This document shows positions 23,730 to 33,872 of a stretch of 64,000 nucleotides of DNA, one piece after another (the stretch's first letter is position 1; every line of letters begins with the position of its first letter). The notes beneath the pieces are model-generated. The model was given only the letters and a program-made list of their open reading frames with translations, made no database searches and was not told the origin of the DNA. The stretch comes from Alligator mississippiensis (taxonomy: Eukaryota > Chordata > Crocodylia > Alligatoridae), in the NCBI RefSeq assembly GCF_030867095.1, contig NC_081824.1:120908162-120972161 (forward strand). The letters run 5' to 3'. A program made the translations under genes and the position numbers.

Positions 23730-25239
23730 AGTTCCTGACCCTAGGTGATTAATCTGTAGCAAAATAATTCATTTGTGGCATTGTTGTATTTATCTCACTG
23801 AACTATATGCTAAAAAACCCTTAACTATTAAGGGTATTACCTCATCTTTTTTTTTGGAAAGACAACTCATTTTAGATCATTCTTTTCCTCATGTGTAAAA
23901 GAACTAACCTTGCTGAATTTTGAATATGGGCTGCTTAACTTTGAAATGTTATTTCTATAACTTTGTTTTCATTACGTATTATTCCCCTGAAGAGTTTCCT
24001 CTGTCGTTAACATCCATGCAGCTCCACTGTTGGCATCAACAGCTGGTGTTGAATGTAGCCAGTGTGTGATATACACTGAACCTGAAAAGGCTTTGACAAA
24101 ATGGTGGTTGAGCCATCACTAGCTGCCCAGAGGCAGTCCGTACTTGTAAATCCATTAGTGCTATCCCTGCTGGAGTTGCAGCACTATTAGCCATGATGGG
24201 ACATTCACCAGAAGAAAGCTTAGTTTAGATGCAGTTAATTAGTAAATACATGCTAAAAGTAAATTTAAGTCACCAACCTGCCACTTCAAACATGATCAAA
24301 ATCTAAAATGGGAATGGCAACACCTGACCTGCTTGAGTGCTTCACTAAATTTTGCTGTACTTAAAGTAAAATATATTGTAATGTTCCATGTGCTGAATTT
24401 CTTGTTATGCCTGTCTTAAAATCCAGCCCTTGTCAGGAAGCTTGAGCAGCAGTAGCAGCCTGTGAACACATAGTCAATATGTTATATAAATCTATTTATA
24501 CTCTTGCATCATGTTGGCAGCCTTATACAAGGGTCAGTTTCCATTTCCATAATGAACCTCTCCATTTTAGGGTTTAATTGACAATACAGAAGTTTAGCTG
24601 GACTGAAATTAAGATTGCCAGTTCATATCAGGGTTTTTCAGGTGTACTGCCTTTTACAGATGTTAGTGGTTGACAAGAAAACTAACATTGGAAACCCAGG
24701 AGAAATTAGAGTTAAGGGTATACTTTCACAAGTCACAAAATCCATTTAGATGATCAGAACAGCATTAATTCTGTCTCAGTAGAGTTACAACGAAGTATGA
24801 TTCTCTTATTTTATAAAGTAGTGCTTAATGCTATTTGTATCATTAGGTTTGAGAATGTCTGTGTTTGGCTAGATGCCTTTAAGGGAAGGAAGGCGGGTTA
24901 TGAGAGTGATTGTGATATTCATTCATTTCATTCATTCATCTCTCCAACCCTCGACCATGAGTGAAATCACAGAAATTTCTCCGTGAAACAGTTTCCGATA
25001 ATATTCTAAATAGTTTCATTAGGCACTAACAAGCCAGTGAGGGTTTGTGCTGTGTGTATTTGGGGATGAGGAGGCGGTGAGGAGAGAATATGGAGGGAGT
25101 TGGGGCTGTTACATATAAGCCATCCAAGATTTCAGGGGTCCCAATGTAGGGGTTTAAAAAGGTTTCCTACAGTGTTCCTAATCCTAAAGGAGAAAGGGAT
25201 TATTCTCCTCCTATAGATCTCAAGAGACCTCTGGGAACA
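23730..25239. other. Non-coding, nothing recognised
   Basis: AT-rich sequence with a short cattcatt repeat near 24920-24940. No gene or element. Confidence 0.4.
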
Positions 25240-25510
25240 AAGCATGCCTGTACACAAGCACAGAGGCTGCTCCAGCGTGTTGTAAATACAGCGTGTTGGA
25301 GCAGTCTGCTGGACTGTGGTAATTACCATGTTCCAGCAGCAGCCCGCATCTCATGTATCAGTGTCCCCATGGTTCAAAATGGTGGTGGGGGCACTTGAAC
25401 TAAGGCTGATATATGAGACTCTGTGGCGCTTTAGTTAGAACGGCTGTCAGAGCTGCTCTAATTAGAGTGCCACCCCCCCACCCCATCACATGTAAAAGTG
25501 CCCTAAAAGA
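25240..25510. repeat. Possible MITE with catgtgta-type ends
   Basis: The left part (agcatgcctgtacacaagca) and the right end (catgtaaaagtgccct) pair loosely as inverted termini. An internal duplication (cagcgtgttgtaaatacagc followed by gtgttggagcag) is visible near 25273-25310. It resembles the CAGT-flanked family in general layout, but I see no target duplication. Confidence 0.3.
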
Positions 25511-25904
25511 ACATCCTGCTAACACAGGGGCAGGCAAAATACAGCCTACCAAGCACTTTCATCTGGCCTGCAGCACCCCGCCCAGCCCTTCCGCCCATGA
25601 GGATGGGAGTGAGGCACCCATGTATACACCCCCCAAATATACCCTATTGCACTTCGCTTCCACCCTCATGGGCAGAAGGGCCTGGCCCAGCCAGCATGCA
25701 GCTTCTAGGCAGGGCTGCTGCTGTTGCTAGAGCCCCTGGGACCTGCTCTGCTTCCTTGGCCTCCTGCTTGCTGCAGGCAGCACGTAGTGGAGTGGGATGG
25801 GCAGGGCTGCGGCTGGCCAGCAGCACAGAGCATGGGAATGGTGCTGGTGGCAGAGTGGAGCCCGCGCCCAGGGGCAGCAGTAGTGTGGAGCTTGGCTGGG
25901 CAGT

Positions 25905-26415
25905 GAGTGGGTGTGAGGGAGGGTGGGGGGTGTGGGGACCTCCCCACACTTCCTCCATGGTGCTCAGCCATGGCAGAGGCAGCAGCAGCGGGCAGGGGTA
26001 TGCAGGGCTCTGATGCCTGGCAGGGTGCAGCTCTGGTCAGCGCTGTACATTGCCATTTGTATCCCTGGTGGTCCCCGCACTCATGTGGCATAGGAGAGAA
26101 GCCCTGCATCCTGGAGTCAGCTGCCTTCCCCGCTGGGGCTGCGCACCACGGGAGGGAAGCCCCAGGCACCTTCCCCTGGGGGGTGGGGAAGGCAGCCAGT
26201 TCCAGTGCCTGGGGCTTCCCCCCTGTGCTGTGCGTATGTGGGGAGTGACAGTGATACAGACTGTCTGGTGCGGGGCTGTGCTTCTCGCTGTGATGTGCAG
26301 CACTGGCCAGAGTTGTATCCTGTTGGGTACCAGAGCCCTGAGCACCCCTGTATGCTGCTGCTGTGCCATGGGGGGGTCTGGGGGTCTCCACACCATCCCT
26401 CACACCCCACAAACC
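25905..26415. repeat. Long imperfect inverted repeat (about 250-bp arms)
   Basis: The left arm segments gtgtgagggagggtgg, ccatggcagaggcagcagca, gcagggctctg, gagaagccctgc and cagctgccttcccc recur in reverse-complement order in the right arm: ccatccctcacacccc, gctgctgctgtgccatgg, cagagccctg, ggggcttccccc and ggaaggcagccag. The symmetry centre is near 26168. The symmetry explains why overlapping open frames exist on both strands here; they are not genes. A transcript across it would fold into a long hairpin. Confidence 0.75.
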
Positions 26416-26622
26416 CTATACACCTTCACTCTGCCCCCACAATCCCCCACATATATACAATCCCCCAACATACCCTATGCCCCCCACACAGAATGCACAA
26501 TCCCTCACAACTCCCCCCCCACACCCACACCCTAACACACACACACACACCACTTCACCATACACCCCCACCATACACATACACATGCACACGTGCGCAC
26601 ACACCCACACACACTGTACAAA
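26400..26622. repeat. C/A-rich low-complexity and (CA)n repeat
   Basis: Degenerate cccccacaat and catacacc units pass into (CA)n at 26535-26552 and a mixed cacacg/cacaca tract up to 26615. It lies inside the GC-rich hAT element. Frames through it (Pro/His/Thr-rich) are artefacts. Confidence 0.8.
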
Positions 26623-26990
26623 ACTAATAATTTATTTTTGAGTTATTATGCAATTCCCTCTATATACACTATGCAAACAGAAATCATGACAAAAATATTT
26701 TTAGTAATAAAATTAAAATATGTTCTAGTAGTGGTTTGACTTTTAGTGTATGATTTAGTTTTTTTCTGGTTCTGAGATGGCAATCCCCACTCCCAAAAGG
26801 AGTATTTCCAGGAGGCGCAAGGGGAGAAACTTCTGGTGGCAGAGATCAGGGGTTGGGGGATGTGGATGTCTGGTCCCAAGATGGCAACAAGGGGGTGGGA
26901 CAACGGTCAAGGGGCAGGGCTATCCACGCAGCCCTCGACAGCTCACCAAAAGTCATTAAGTGGCCCTCCACATGAAATAACTGCCTGCCC

Positions 26991-27035
26991 CATAAAGTGT
27001 TCCCCCATAAAGTGTTTCCCCATAAAGCTTTCTGC
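26991..27035. repeat. Short tandem repeat, three ~15-bp units
   Basis: The unit cataaagtgttcccc is followed by a close second copy and a decayed third (cataaagctttctgcccc), directly at the outer edge of the hAT element. Confidence 0.6.
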
Positions 27036-29690
27036 CCCCTCAATCTCTTTTCCCTTCTCCACAGGTCTGTAGTGGCAGTTGCCCTCTAACATGGTCTAAA
27101 ACAAACCAGAAGTACCTCATTGGAACCAACAAGCTAAGTCATGCTACTACTTGGATTTTAAATAACATTTGAAATTTGACTATAATCAAATAACTTTTAG
27201 AGCTAAGCACTGGGTCCCAGCTAAGGAATATCCAGTAAACTAAGTCGCCTTTCCTATTTCTTGCTCTAAAGTGGCTACAATATTGGAGCCATTTGGAACT
27301 TAGCTGTATGCTTTGATAAATGAAATGTTACAATTCAAGAACCATTTCTCCAACTTACTTAGAATTAGGTAGGCAATTTCTACATCATCTTTTAGATCTA
27401 ACTGGCCAATTTGGAGGCTGTTAAAACTTTTATGCGTATAGTACTTATATATATTTTTAAATAGGAAGTGTGCATCAGGTTAGAATGAAAACTTGGCTGC
27501 CTGTTCAGCATCAGAGAAAATGCCATCTCTTGGTAATAACTCTGTGTGCTTGAGGATGAGAGTTTTCTGTGGGACAGTCCTGATGCCTTAGTGGTGGTGC
27601 AGTGCACTACTGAAAGATAGACTTAGTTTTGGGTATTATCTCTCACTCACTTGACTAGTAAGGTCTGGACGTGCTGCAGATCACTCAGCTAGTGGGAAAT
27701 GGAGTCCCTTGTGCCAACAGTAATCATTTTGGATAACTGTGACTCACTGGGAGTTTCGAACTATTTTGGGTGCTAGTCCAAGGCTATAGAACGTACTCTC
27801 ACAGGAACAAAGGACCCCCCAAAAGGTCACCATCTTTGGCTCTTTGACGTTGCTTCCTTAATGCTAATGTATGGTAGCTTGTGTGGGTGCATAATATAAA
27901 TAAAACCCAGAACAATACTCCACTGCACACATGTCTCTCCCCAACCTTTCAGAAGAGAATAAGAGAACAAACATGTCACAGATGTTAGTCATGTTGCTTA
28001 ATATGCTACTGGAAGGCACTCACATTCTGTGCTGATGAGCACAGAATAAAAATCTATACAGAACAGAATAGACCTGGCTCTCAGGGGATCAATACTGATG
28101 AATTTCTTTATTTTTTCTCTTTTGTTTCTTTTTAACTGCTTCAGAAAAAATAACAACCAAAATCCACAAAGGAAATGAAACCACAAGAACATTCACAAAT
28201 AGCTAATTTCAAGGGGTTGACTTACACACAAAAAACCTAGGAAGTTCACAGCTGGAATATACCATTCTTCACTACACAGGCACACTGCACTTCACTTTTT
28301 ACTATTACTATATACCCTTGGTTTAATGTATATTTAATAATTTCTTTACTTTATCAGTTCAGTGTGCAGCAAAAAATTCAAGCTTGCCACATTTTTTTTT
28401 CATCCATTTTCTTCACTCCTACACAAAAAGGACATCCCACTGACTAGTTCCAAAGGGCTCTGATGGCTTTGTGCAGCCTTGCATTCCTGAATGCGCATTA
28501 CAAGTAGGGAAGGCTGAGAAAACTGAACTTATTTTCACTAAAGAAAGAGACACTGCTAGGGGACCAAATCTATATTTTGCTAATCACAAAAAGTGTTATC
28601 CTGATTTAACCCTTTGCCCTTGCAAAGCATAAAAGGTCTCAACCATAGACAACTGGAAAGAGGAAGAAAATATATATTTGTGACAATTTTTCTTGGAAGA
28701 TTAGTAATGTAAACAGATACCAAGTCCCCAGAAACACTGGATCTCCTTGTGGATGCAATAGCATAACTGGGCGAAGGGGTGTGTGGGGGAGGGCAGGGCA
28801 GAAGCCCCCTGTGCTGGCTTTAGAAAGAATTGCAAAGACAGCAATGGCTGTGGCTGGCACTGTTCCATGCAGAGTGGCTGCCCAGGGTATAGAGTTGCTC
28901 TGTTATACCTCTGTCTGGATGCTTGAAGTTGAGATTTTATTTAGAGTATTTGGTAGTGGATTTAGGAACCAGACTTGGCAAACTCAGGTGTGAGCATTTT
29001 GACCAAATTCCACTCCCCTCACCCAGTGACTGATTAGTGTAGATATGTTTATAAAGGGAAAGTATATGAAGAATGTAGTACAGAGAGCAGTATTTTCCTA
29101 TTGAAAAGAGAAGATGTAGTGCGCTAAGGATCTCTTTATGGACTCTAGGTTCCAAATCACAGCCTAAATCTCCCAAACAAATATTCATAATCTTTTATTT
29201 ACTATTATCTGCTCATTAACTCAATTTTGAGCATTAAGCTCTTGAAACTTTGTTATTTTTTGTATTGCTGGTTTGGTTTCAATTTTCTTGCACCTTGGTT
29301 TAAGTGTTAGATTAAAGATTATTGTGCTTTCTTTCATGACGCTTTTTGACACATTTCTAGCAAAAATGCAAAACAAAAATGCAGAAACTTTTTAACAAAG
29401 TCCTCAACTTTCTTTACACAGGCTTAAATTATTAAACTGCCAAGAGTCCCAAGAGTGTTTGAAAGAAAAGACAGACAGGAGAACAATAATTATTAACAGT
29501 ATTACAAGAATTTATGCCCTTCACTGTAATCTCTAGGCGTACATTACAAAGTTTAGATTTAATAGCTCACAACATAACCCATAATAGTTAAATGACCTTC
29601 CACAGAATTGACCTACATGGTGAGGGTGGAATGCCTAGCGTATGGTTAAAATGAAGGAGGTACCAAAATCTACAGTTAAAGAGAAAGTCA
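27036..29690. other. Non-coding; one possible weak TIR unit
   Basis: Mostly unique AT-rich sequence. At 28757-28915 a segment starting tagcataactgggcga and ending near gttatacctct could be an old terminal-repeat element. No gene found. Confidence 0.35.
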
Positions 29691-30185
29691 CAGTGGGTGC
29701 ATCTACATGTGCACTTTACTATAGGAGTTGACTAATTAGCTCTGCAGTAAAGTGTCCCAATCTACACATGCAGTGTTATTGGGCTGCACTAAACTAATTA
29801 ATTGTACTGTAGGATAGTACTGCCTGACACAAGTACTATCCTACAGATGAGTTATTTAGTGTGCTGTAATGAATATGGAGAAGGTGACTGGGGGTGGCTG
29901 GGGCATGAGGGTGCTATGGTGTGGGGCTGTCTGCTAGCTAGCCTACACTGTAGCGCATTTGTGCTCCAGCCAGCCCCTCTGCAGCATGTTGAGATGGGTC
30001 AGAACAGCTTCAGGCTGGCAGGCTGACCCCTCAGGCCCCCTGCCAGCTGGGGTTGCGCTGCCCCGATTCAACATGCTGCGTTCTTGGGCACACGTGTAAA
30101 TGCTGTGCCTGGGAGCAATAAACTGGTGCAAACTGTGCTTGAGTTTATTTAGCCATGATAACTGGGTGTGTAGATGTGACCAGTG
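29691..30185 (+). mobile_element. 486-bp MITE of the CAGT-flanked family
   Basis: The element 29695-30180 begins gggtgcatctacatgtgcac and ends gtgtgtagatgtgac, pairing as inverted termini (T.CATCTACA). CAGTG lies at both junctions (29691-29695 and 30181-30185), as CAGT does for the related insert at 18910. The interior is GC-rich near 29880-30070 and non-coding. The shared terminal motif and junction motif make the two copies one family despite different lengths. Confidence 0.6.
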
Positions 30186-30375
30186 TGAGTAAAATTGGGT
30201 ATTAACTGAAACTTAAGTGGTAAGTAGATCTGTTTTGGCTTTCTGAAGAAGGGTGATTTTAGCCTGAATTAATAATTTGGACAGAGATATGCCTGACATT
30301 TCTTTGCCAAGGAAAAGTGAAAGAGTGAACATTCTCTCACCTTTAGTGTAAGCTGCTATGCAATCTACCTAGTAG

Positions 30376-30873
30376 CTCTAGAACAATGGTTCTCAACCTT
30401 TTTTTGTACCATGACCCATTTGTAGACACTGATGGCCATTTCTGACCCAATAAAGAGTTGAAAACAGCCCCCTGGCCCTGCTGTTTCTCCTCACTCCTGA
30501 CTTGCTGCCCGCCCACATCTAGGCCCCAGTCCTCCACTGTGTGGGGCAGGGGGTGTGTGTGTGTGGGGCATGGGGGGAGCTCTGCCAGCCTGCAAGAGAA
30601 ATCTATGGTTTCCTACATTTTTCTCTGTTAAAGGCAAATCCATTTTTTAAAGTTTATTTGCAACCCTTTCATAGATTCTTGGGACCCATTTTTGGGTTTC
30701 ATAGTTTCATAGTTGTTAGGGTCAGATGGGACCTCAATAGATCATTGAGTCCTACCCCCTGCCATGGGCAGGAAAGAGCGCTGGGGTCATATGACCCCAG
30801 CCAGGGGTTTGTCCAGTCTCCTGTTAAAGACCCCAATGTTGGGACCTATAGGTCGAGAAATGCTGCTCTAGAA
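30376..30873 (+). mobile_element. hAT (Charlie-like) element with perfect 8-bp TSD
   Basis: The element 30384-30865 begins caatggttctcaaccttttt and ends ctataggtcgagaaatgctg, an eroded inverted repeat. Identical ctctagaa copies flank it at 30376-30383 and 30866-30873. No transposase is encoded. A CR1 3' end sits inside it at 30698-30837. The 3' hAT terminus resumes right after the CR1 piece, so the CR1 inserted into the hAT element. Confidence 0.8.
30698..30837 (-). repeat. CR1 LINE 3' end nested in hAT element
   Basis: The sequence catagtttcatagttgttag followed by ggacctcaatagatcattga, gcaggaaagagcgctgg and tatgaccccagcc matches the 3' end of the CR1 at 55585 unit for unit. It is severely 5'-truncated (about 140 bp). 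Confidence 0.85.
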
Positions 30874-31264
30874 TATTAGATTCGCTTTCTAGTTTGGGGA
30901 AGAGTTGGGGGTGGGGGGGGTGGGGCATGGGCTAGGATCTTTCACTTGTTGTCCAAGTGCACAGGTGGATTTGGGAGACAGATAGCCTTGCATGTGCAAG
31001 AAAGTAACATATGGCTTCTTTTAAGGCTTTCATTTCTTCCTAGAATTTCAATAGCAGATAACTTGTTCTTTTCTCACTATCTAGTAAAAAAAAAAATCTA
31101 TTATGGCAGCCCCTTTAGAAATGCTGGAAATATGCTATTGTCAATTTACACCCTGTTACTTCACTGAAGTTGGCCCAATATATCATTCTGATGAGAGAGA
31201 AATGCATTTCAGAGTATGAGGTGAAATGATGAAACAGAAAGTGACATGGAACATACGAAATGGG

Positions 31265-31530
31265 CCAGTCGGATATAACTAGAAGTAATGGGATGAAACT
31301 AAACAAAGGAAAAATTATGCTGATCATCAGGAAAATTTTCCTAGCAGTGAGGTCTGTTAGACTGTGGAATAGCTTCCCAAGGGAAGTAGTGGAACCCTCA
31401 CTGCTTGAGTAATTTAAAACTGAACAAAGCAGTCAGGAATATTGTAGGGACAACCCCTTAATTAACAGCAGACAGAAAACAGAATGACCTAATAGATCTG
31501 TTACCACTTCTGATTTTCCTGGTTTTATTA
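31265..31530 (+). repeat. CR1 LINE C-terminal/3' fragment
   Basis: The plus strand encodes the end of CR1 ORF2 (WNSFPREVVE near 31370-31400). Related non-coding sequence follows: ccttaattaacagcagac and gaatgacctaatagatctgt. Orientation is opposite to the other CR1 copies here. A terminal microsatellite is not visible. Confidence 0.7.
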
Positions 31531-31760
31531 TTTTAAGGCAAAACCAGGTTTGGAAATAAACGTATGCCAGTATATTTCAGTTTTTACAGTGAGGTCTTAA
31601 TATTTTTTGTTCCATGATCACAGTATTACTTTCTCACCATCCATTTCCCTCCATAAACTGTGCATCTTTACTTTTCCTTTATAAGGGCTATTTTAAATAA
31701 TACCTATAGCCTAGAAAAGGTATGCCCATTGCTGAAAAGAGGTGTTGCTATATAAACATA

Positions 31761-32007
31761 ATATAGACCAGTGGAGGCCAACTTTTTTGGTAGGCAGGCC
31801 ACAAATTAGCTCTGTTCCCTCCCAAAGTGCCACTCCAATTCCCTCATTCTTCCTGATCTGCTGCTCTGGTTGCTTCTTTCTGCTTCCTGCCCTGTCTGCC
31901 ACTGTGCTAGCTGTCCCCTCCCCATTCTGCAGCATGCCGTGCACACAAGCTGCCTGTGCCACTTCTGGGACTTGTGCCACAAGTTGGTCACTTTTGCTGG
32001 TATCTCT
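31761..32007 (+). mobile_element. Worn hAT MITE, same family as 43107
   Basis: The start cagtggaggccaactttttt and the end aagttggtcacttttgctg (about 31769-31999) pair as inverted termini. The interior shares ctgctctg...ttgcttctttctgcttcctg with the copies at 22693 and 43107. The flanks do not match, so the target duplication has decayed or an end is misplaced. Confidence 0.55.
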
Positions 32008-32015
32008 TGGCTTAG

Positions 32016-32757
32016 CTCTACACACATGCCCTTCAAGGACAACATTGTATGAGCTTCCTTGGTGATATAATTGCCTTTATTTTTAAATGATGCAAAATTG
32101 AAAGTGACAAGAGTGACAAAGCTATAAAAAAAGATTTTTAAAAGTATATTATGGCAGTCATTCATGAGGTACTGCATGTGGCTGAGTATTCTCACTGAAG
32201 AAATTTGAGAGACAGATAGTTGGCACAAGGCTCTCTTGGTTAATCTTTTCTTAAAATCATCTTATCCTACCTTACTGGAGGATTCTGCAGGTCAAAGAAA
32301 TACTGCCATAGTAGGTTGTACCATCTCTCTTCTGATTAGGCTAGGAGGTATGACTGGATATCTTTCTATGCCCCAGCAGTCCCCAGCTGGCTGGGGGTAG
32401 TTGTCAGCTGGCATAATTTTGAGGAACATAAATTTTCATCTAACAGATTTGGAGAACTGTATTGACACCAAAACTACTGAGAGGGAATTATACCTTGTTC
32501 CCTCCTAATTTGCAGCAAGCCCTTTCCAGTCCGACTGAAGCATCAGGGTCACTGTGTCAAACAAGATAGTTGTTATATAATTATGTTTACTTAATGTTCC
32601 TTTTGAAGCCAAAAGTCAAAGTGTTTTCATTCTTGATGGTAACTGCAAATAAGTAAAATTATTCTGATCACATGAAAAATACAACACAACTTTGTAGTAA
32701 ATATTTAAGGTGCTTAACAAACTTTCAACAGGTTTTTTCCCTTATAAAAGGGAACAT
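32016..32757. other. Non-coding, nothing recognised
   Basis: AT-rich sequence leading up to the LTR element. No frames or repeats that I recognise. Confidence 0.4.
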
Positions 32758-32762
32758 CTGAC

Positions 32763-33456
32763 TGTGCGGGCTGGGGACGATCTGGGCCCTTTTTCGAGCC
32801 ACGTGGGCTGTGGCCAGCAGCCCGGGCACGCTGGATCGGAGAAAACAGGCGACGCGCTAGAATTAGTCACGGACGCTTAGTGGTTGATTCAAGATTGTTT
32901 ACTTACACCGAAGATGGTCGCGGTGTAGGCTGCACAGTTTCCCAGGCACAGCTTCGATTAAATCCTCGTTTGAGGACTACGACAAGCTCGGGTCTCTCCC
33001 ACGGAGTGGTTGAGGCTCCGTGGATCCTTTTGCGCGCAGGGAGAGGGATACGTCGAGCATTGTGAACGGCAACGGGGAGAGGCTAGAGGCTGATCAGACC
33101 TCTGTTGCCTGCTTGAAATGCGCTGGGTCCGATAGGCTCCGCAGCGCTTAGAGATCTTCACACAGCGTGAAGATCCCTCCTCCTGGTGTTCTTGGAGTCC
33201 TCCAACTTGGGCGGAAACCACTCAAGGTTTTTATATGGCTAGCAAGCCAATCATTAGCCACCACGTGTGAATAATTTCATGCAAGCCAATAATGGGGCTC
33301 AAATTATCATACAAATGGTGGGAACTCTTTGCACCGAGCATTTCTTAACTGCAAAGAAGAAATGCACACTGCAAAGAAAGCTACAAATTGGCGGGAAAAT
33401 AATTCAGTGGCGCCAAAGCACACGCAAAACAAAAATCACACCCTTGGGTTGTGACA
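32763..33456 (-). repeat. 3' LTR
   Basis: Minus-strand 3' LTR, 694 bp, with TG...CA ends. It aligns end to end with the 5' LTR at 35305-35999. A TATA box on the minus strand (TATAAAAA, about 33228-33235) lies roughly 225 bp from the U3 edge. Confidence 0.92.
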
Positions 33457-33467
33457 TTCCCCCTGCT
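33457..33467 (-). other. Polypurine tract
   Basis: Read on the minus strand, GCAGGGGGAA abuts the 3' LTR. This is the expected position and composition for the primer of plus-strand DNA synthesis in LTR elements. Confidence 0.8.
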
Positions 33468-33872
33468 GAAGGCACAACTGAATTATGCTGCACGCTTGTC
33501 ATTCGAGTGATCCAGAGCTTATCACGAGTCATCAAACGAATAAACAAATAAACAAACATAAAATTCCCCAACATAAAATTCACTCTCCTGGGATTGAGTT
33601 GCATAATAACCAACACAAATACACATAATCAGATTCACAACAAAAACTGCACGATCAGGGCTTCAGTGGGCGTCATGGCGAAGTCGTACTTCTTCCGATG
33701 ATGTCATCCTTCTCAGGGCTTTTCTTCACCACGCATTCTAAATTCCGGATCTGTAAACAAAAACTCTCAAAAAAAAAAATAGGTTAACACATCTCAACAT
33801 ATTTACAAAGTTTCCATGGAACTTTACTATAATACAAGTGTTCACCACCCTAAACTACTCTCTCTTGCACAC

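Larger units (their letters stand above)
25525..26991 (-). mobile_element. GC-rich non-autonomous hAT element
   Basis: The right end, read on the minus strand, is ggggcaggcagttatttcat followed by gtggagggccacttaatg. This is the start of the caggggtgggcaattatttt family. The left end on the plus strand is caggggcaggcaaaatacag, an inverted match to it. About 300 bp inward from 26991 (to about 26690) is collinear with 63688-64000. It contains no transposase. The interior is unusually GC-rich for the window and forms a long hairpin, listed separately. I see no clean 8-bp duplication, so an end may be eroded. Confidence 0.65.

Noticed and set aside
25705-26412. 235-codon minus frame and overlapping plus frames
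   Set aside because: They lie in the long GC-rich palindrome; symmetric composition produces open frames on both strands. The peptides are Ala/Pro/His-rich with no domain.
26205-26641. Pro/His/Thr-rich plus frames
   Set aside because: They run through the C/A-rich and (CA)n low-complexity tract.
32763-33456. Reading the two 694-bp repeats as a simple segmental duplication
   Set aside because: The TG...CA ends, 5-bp target duplication, primer-binding site and polypurine tract fit LTRs exactly.
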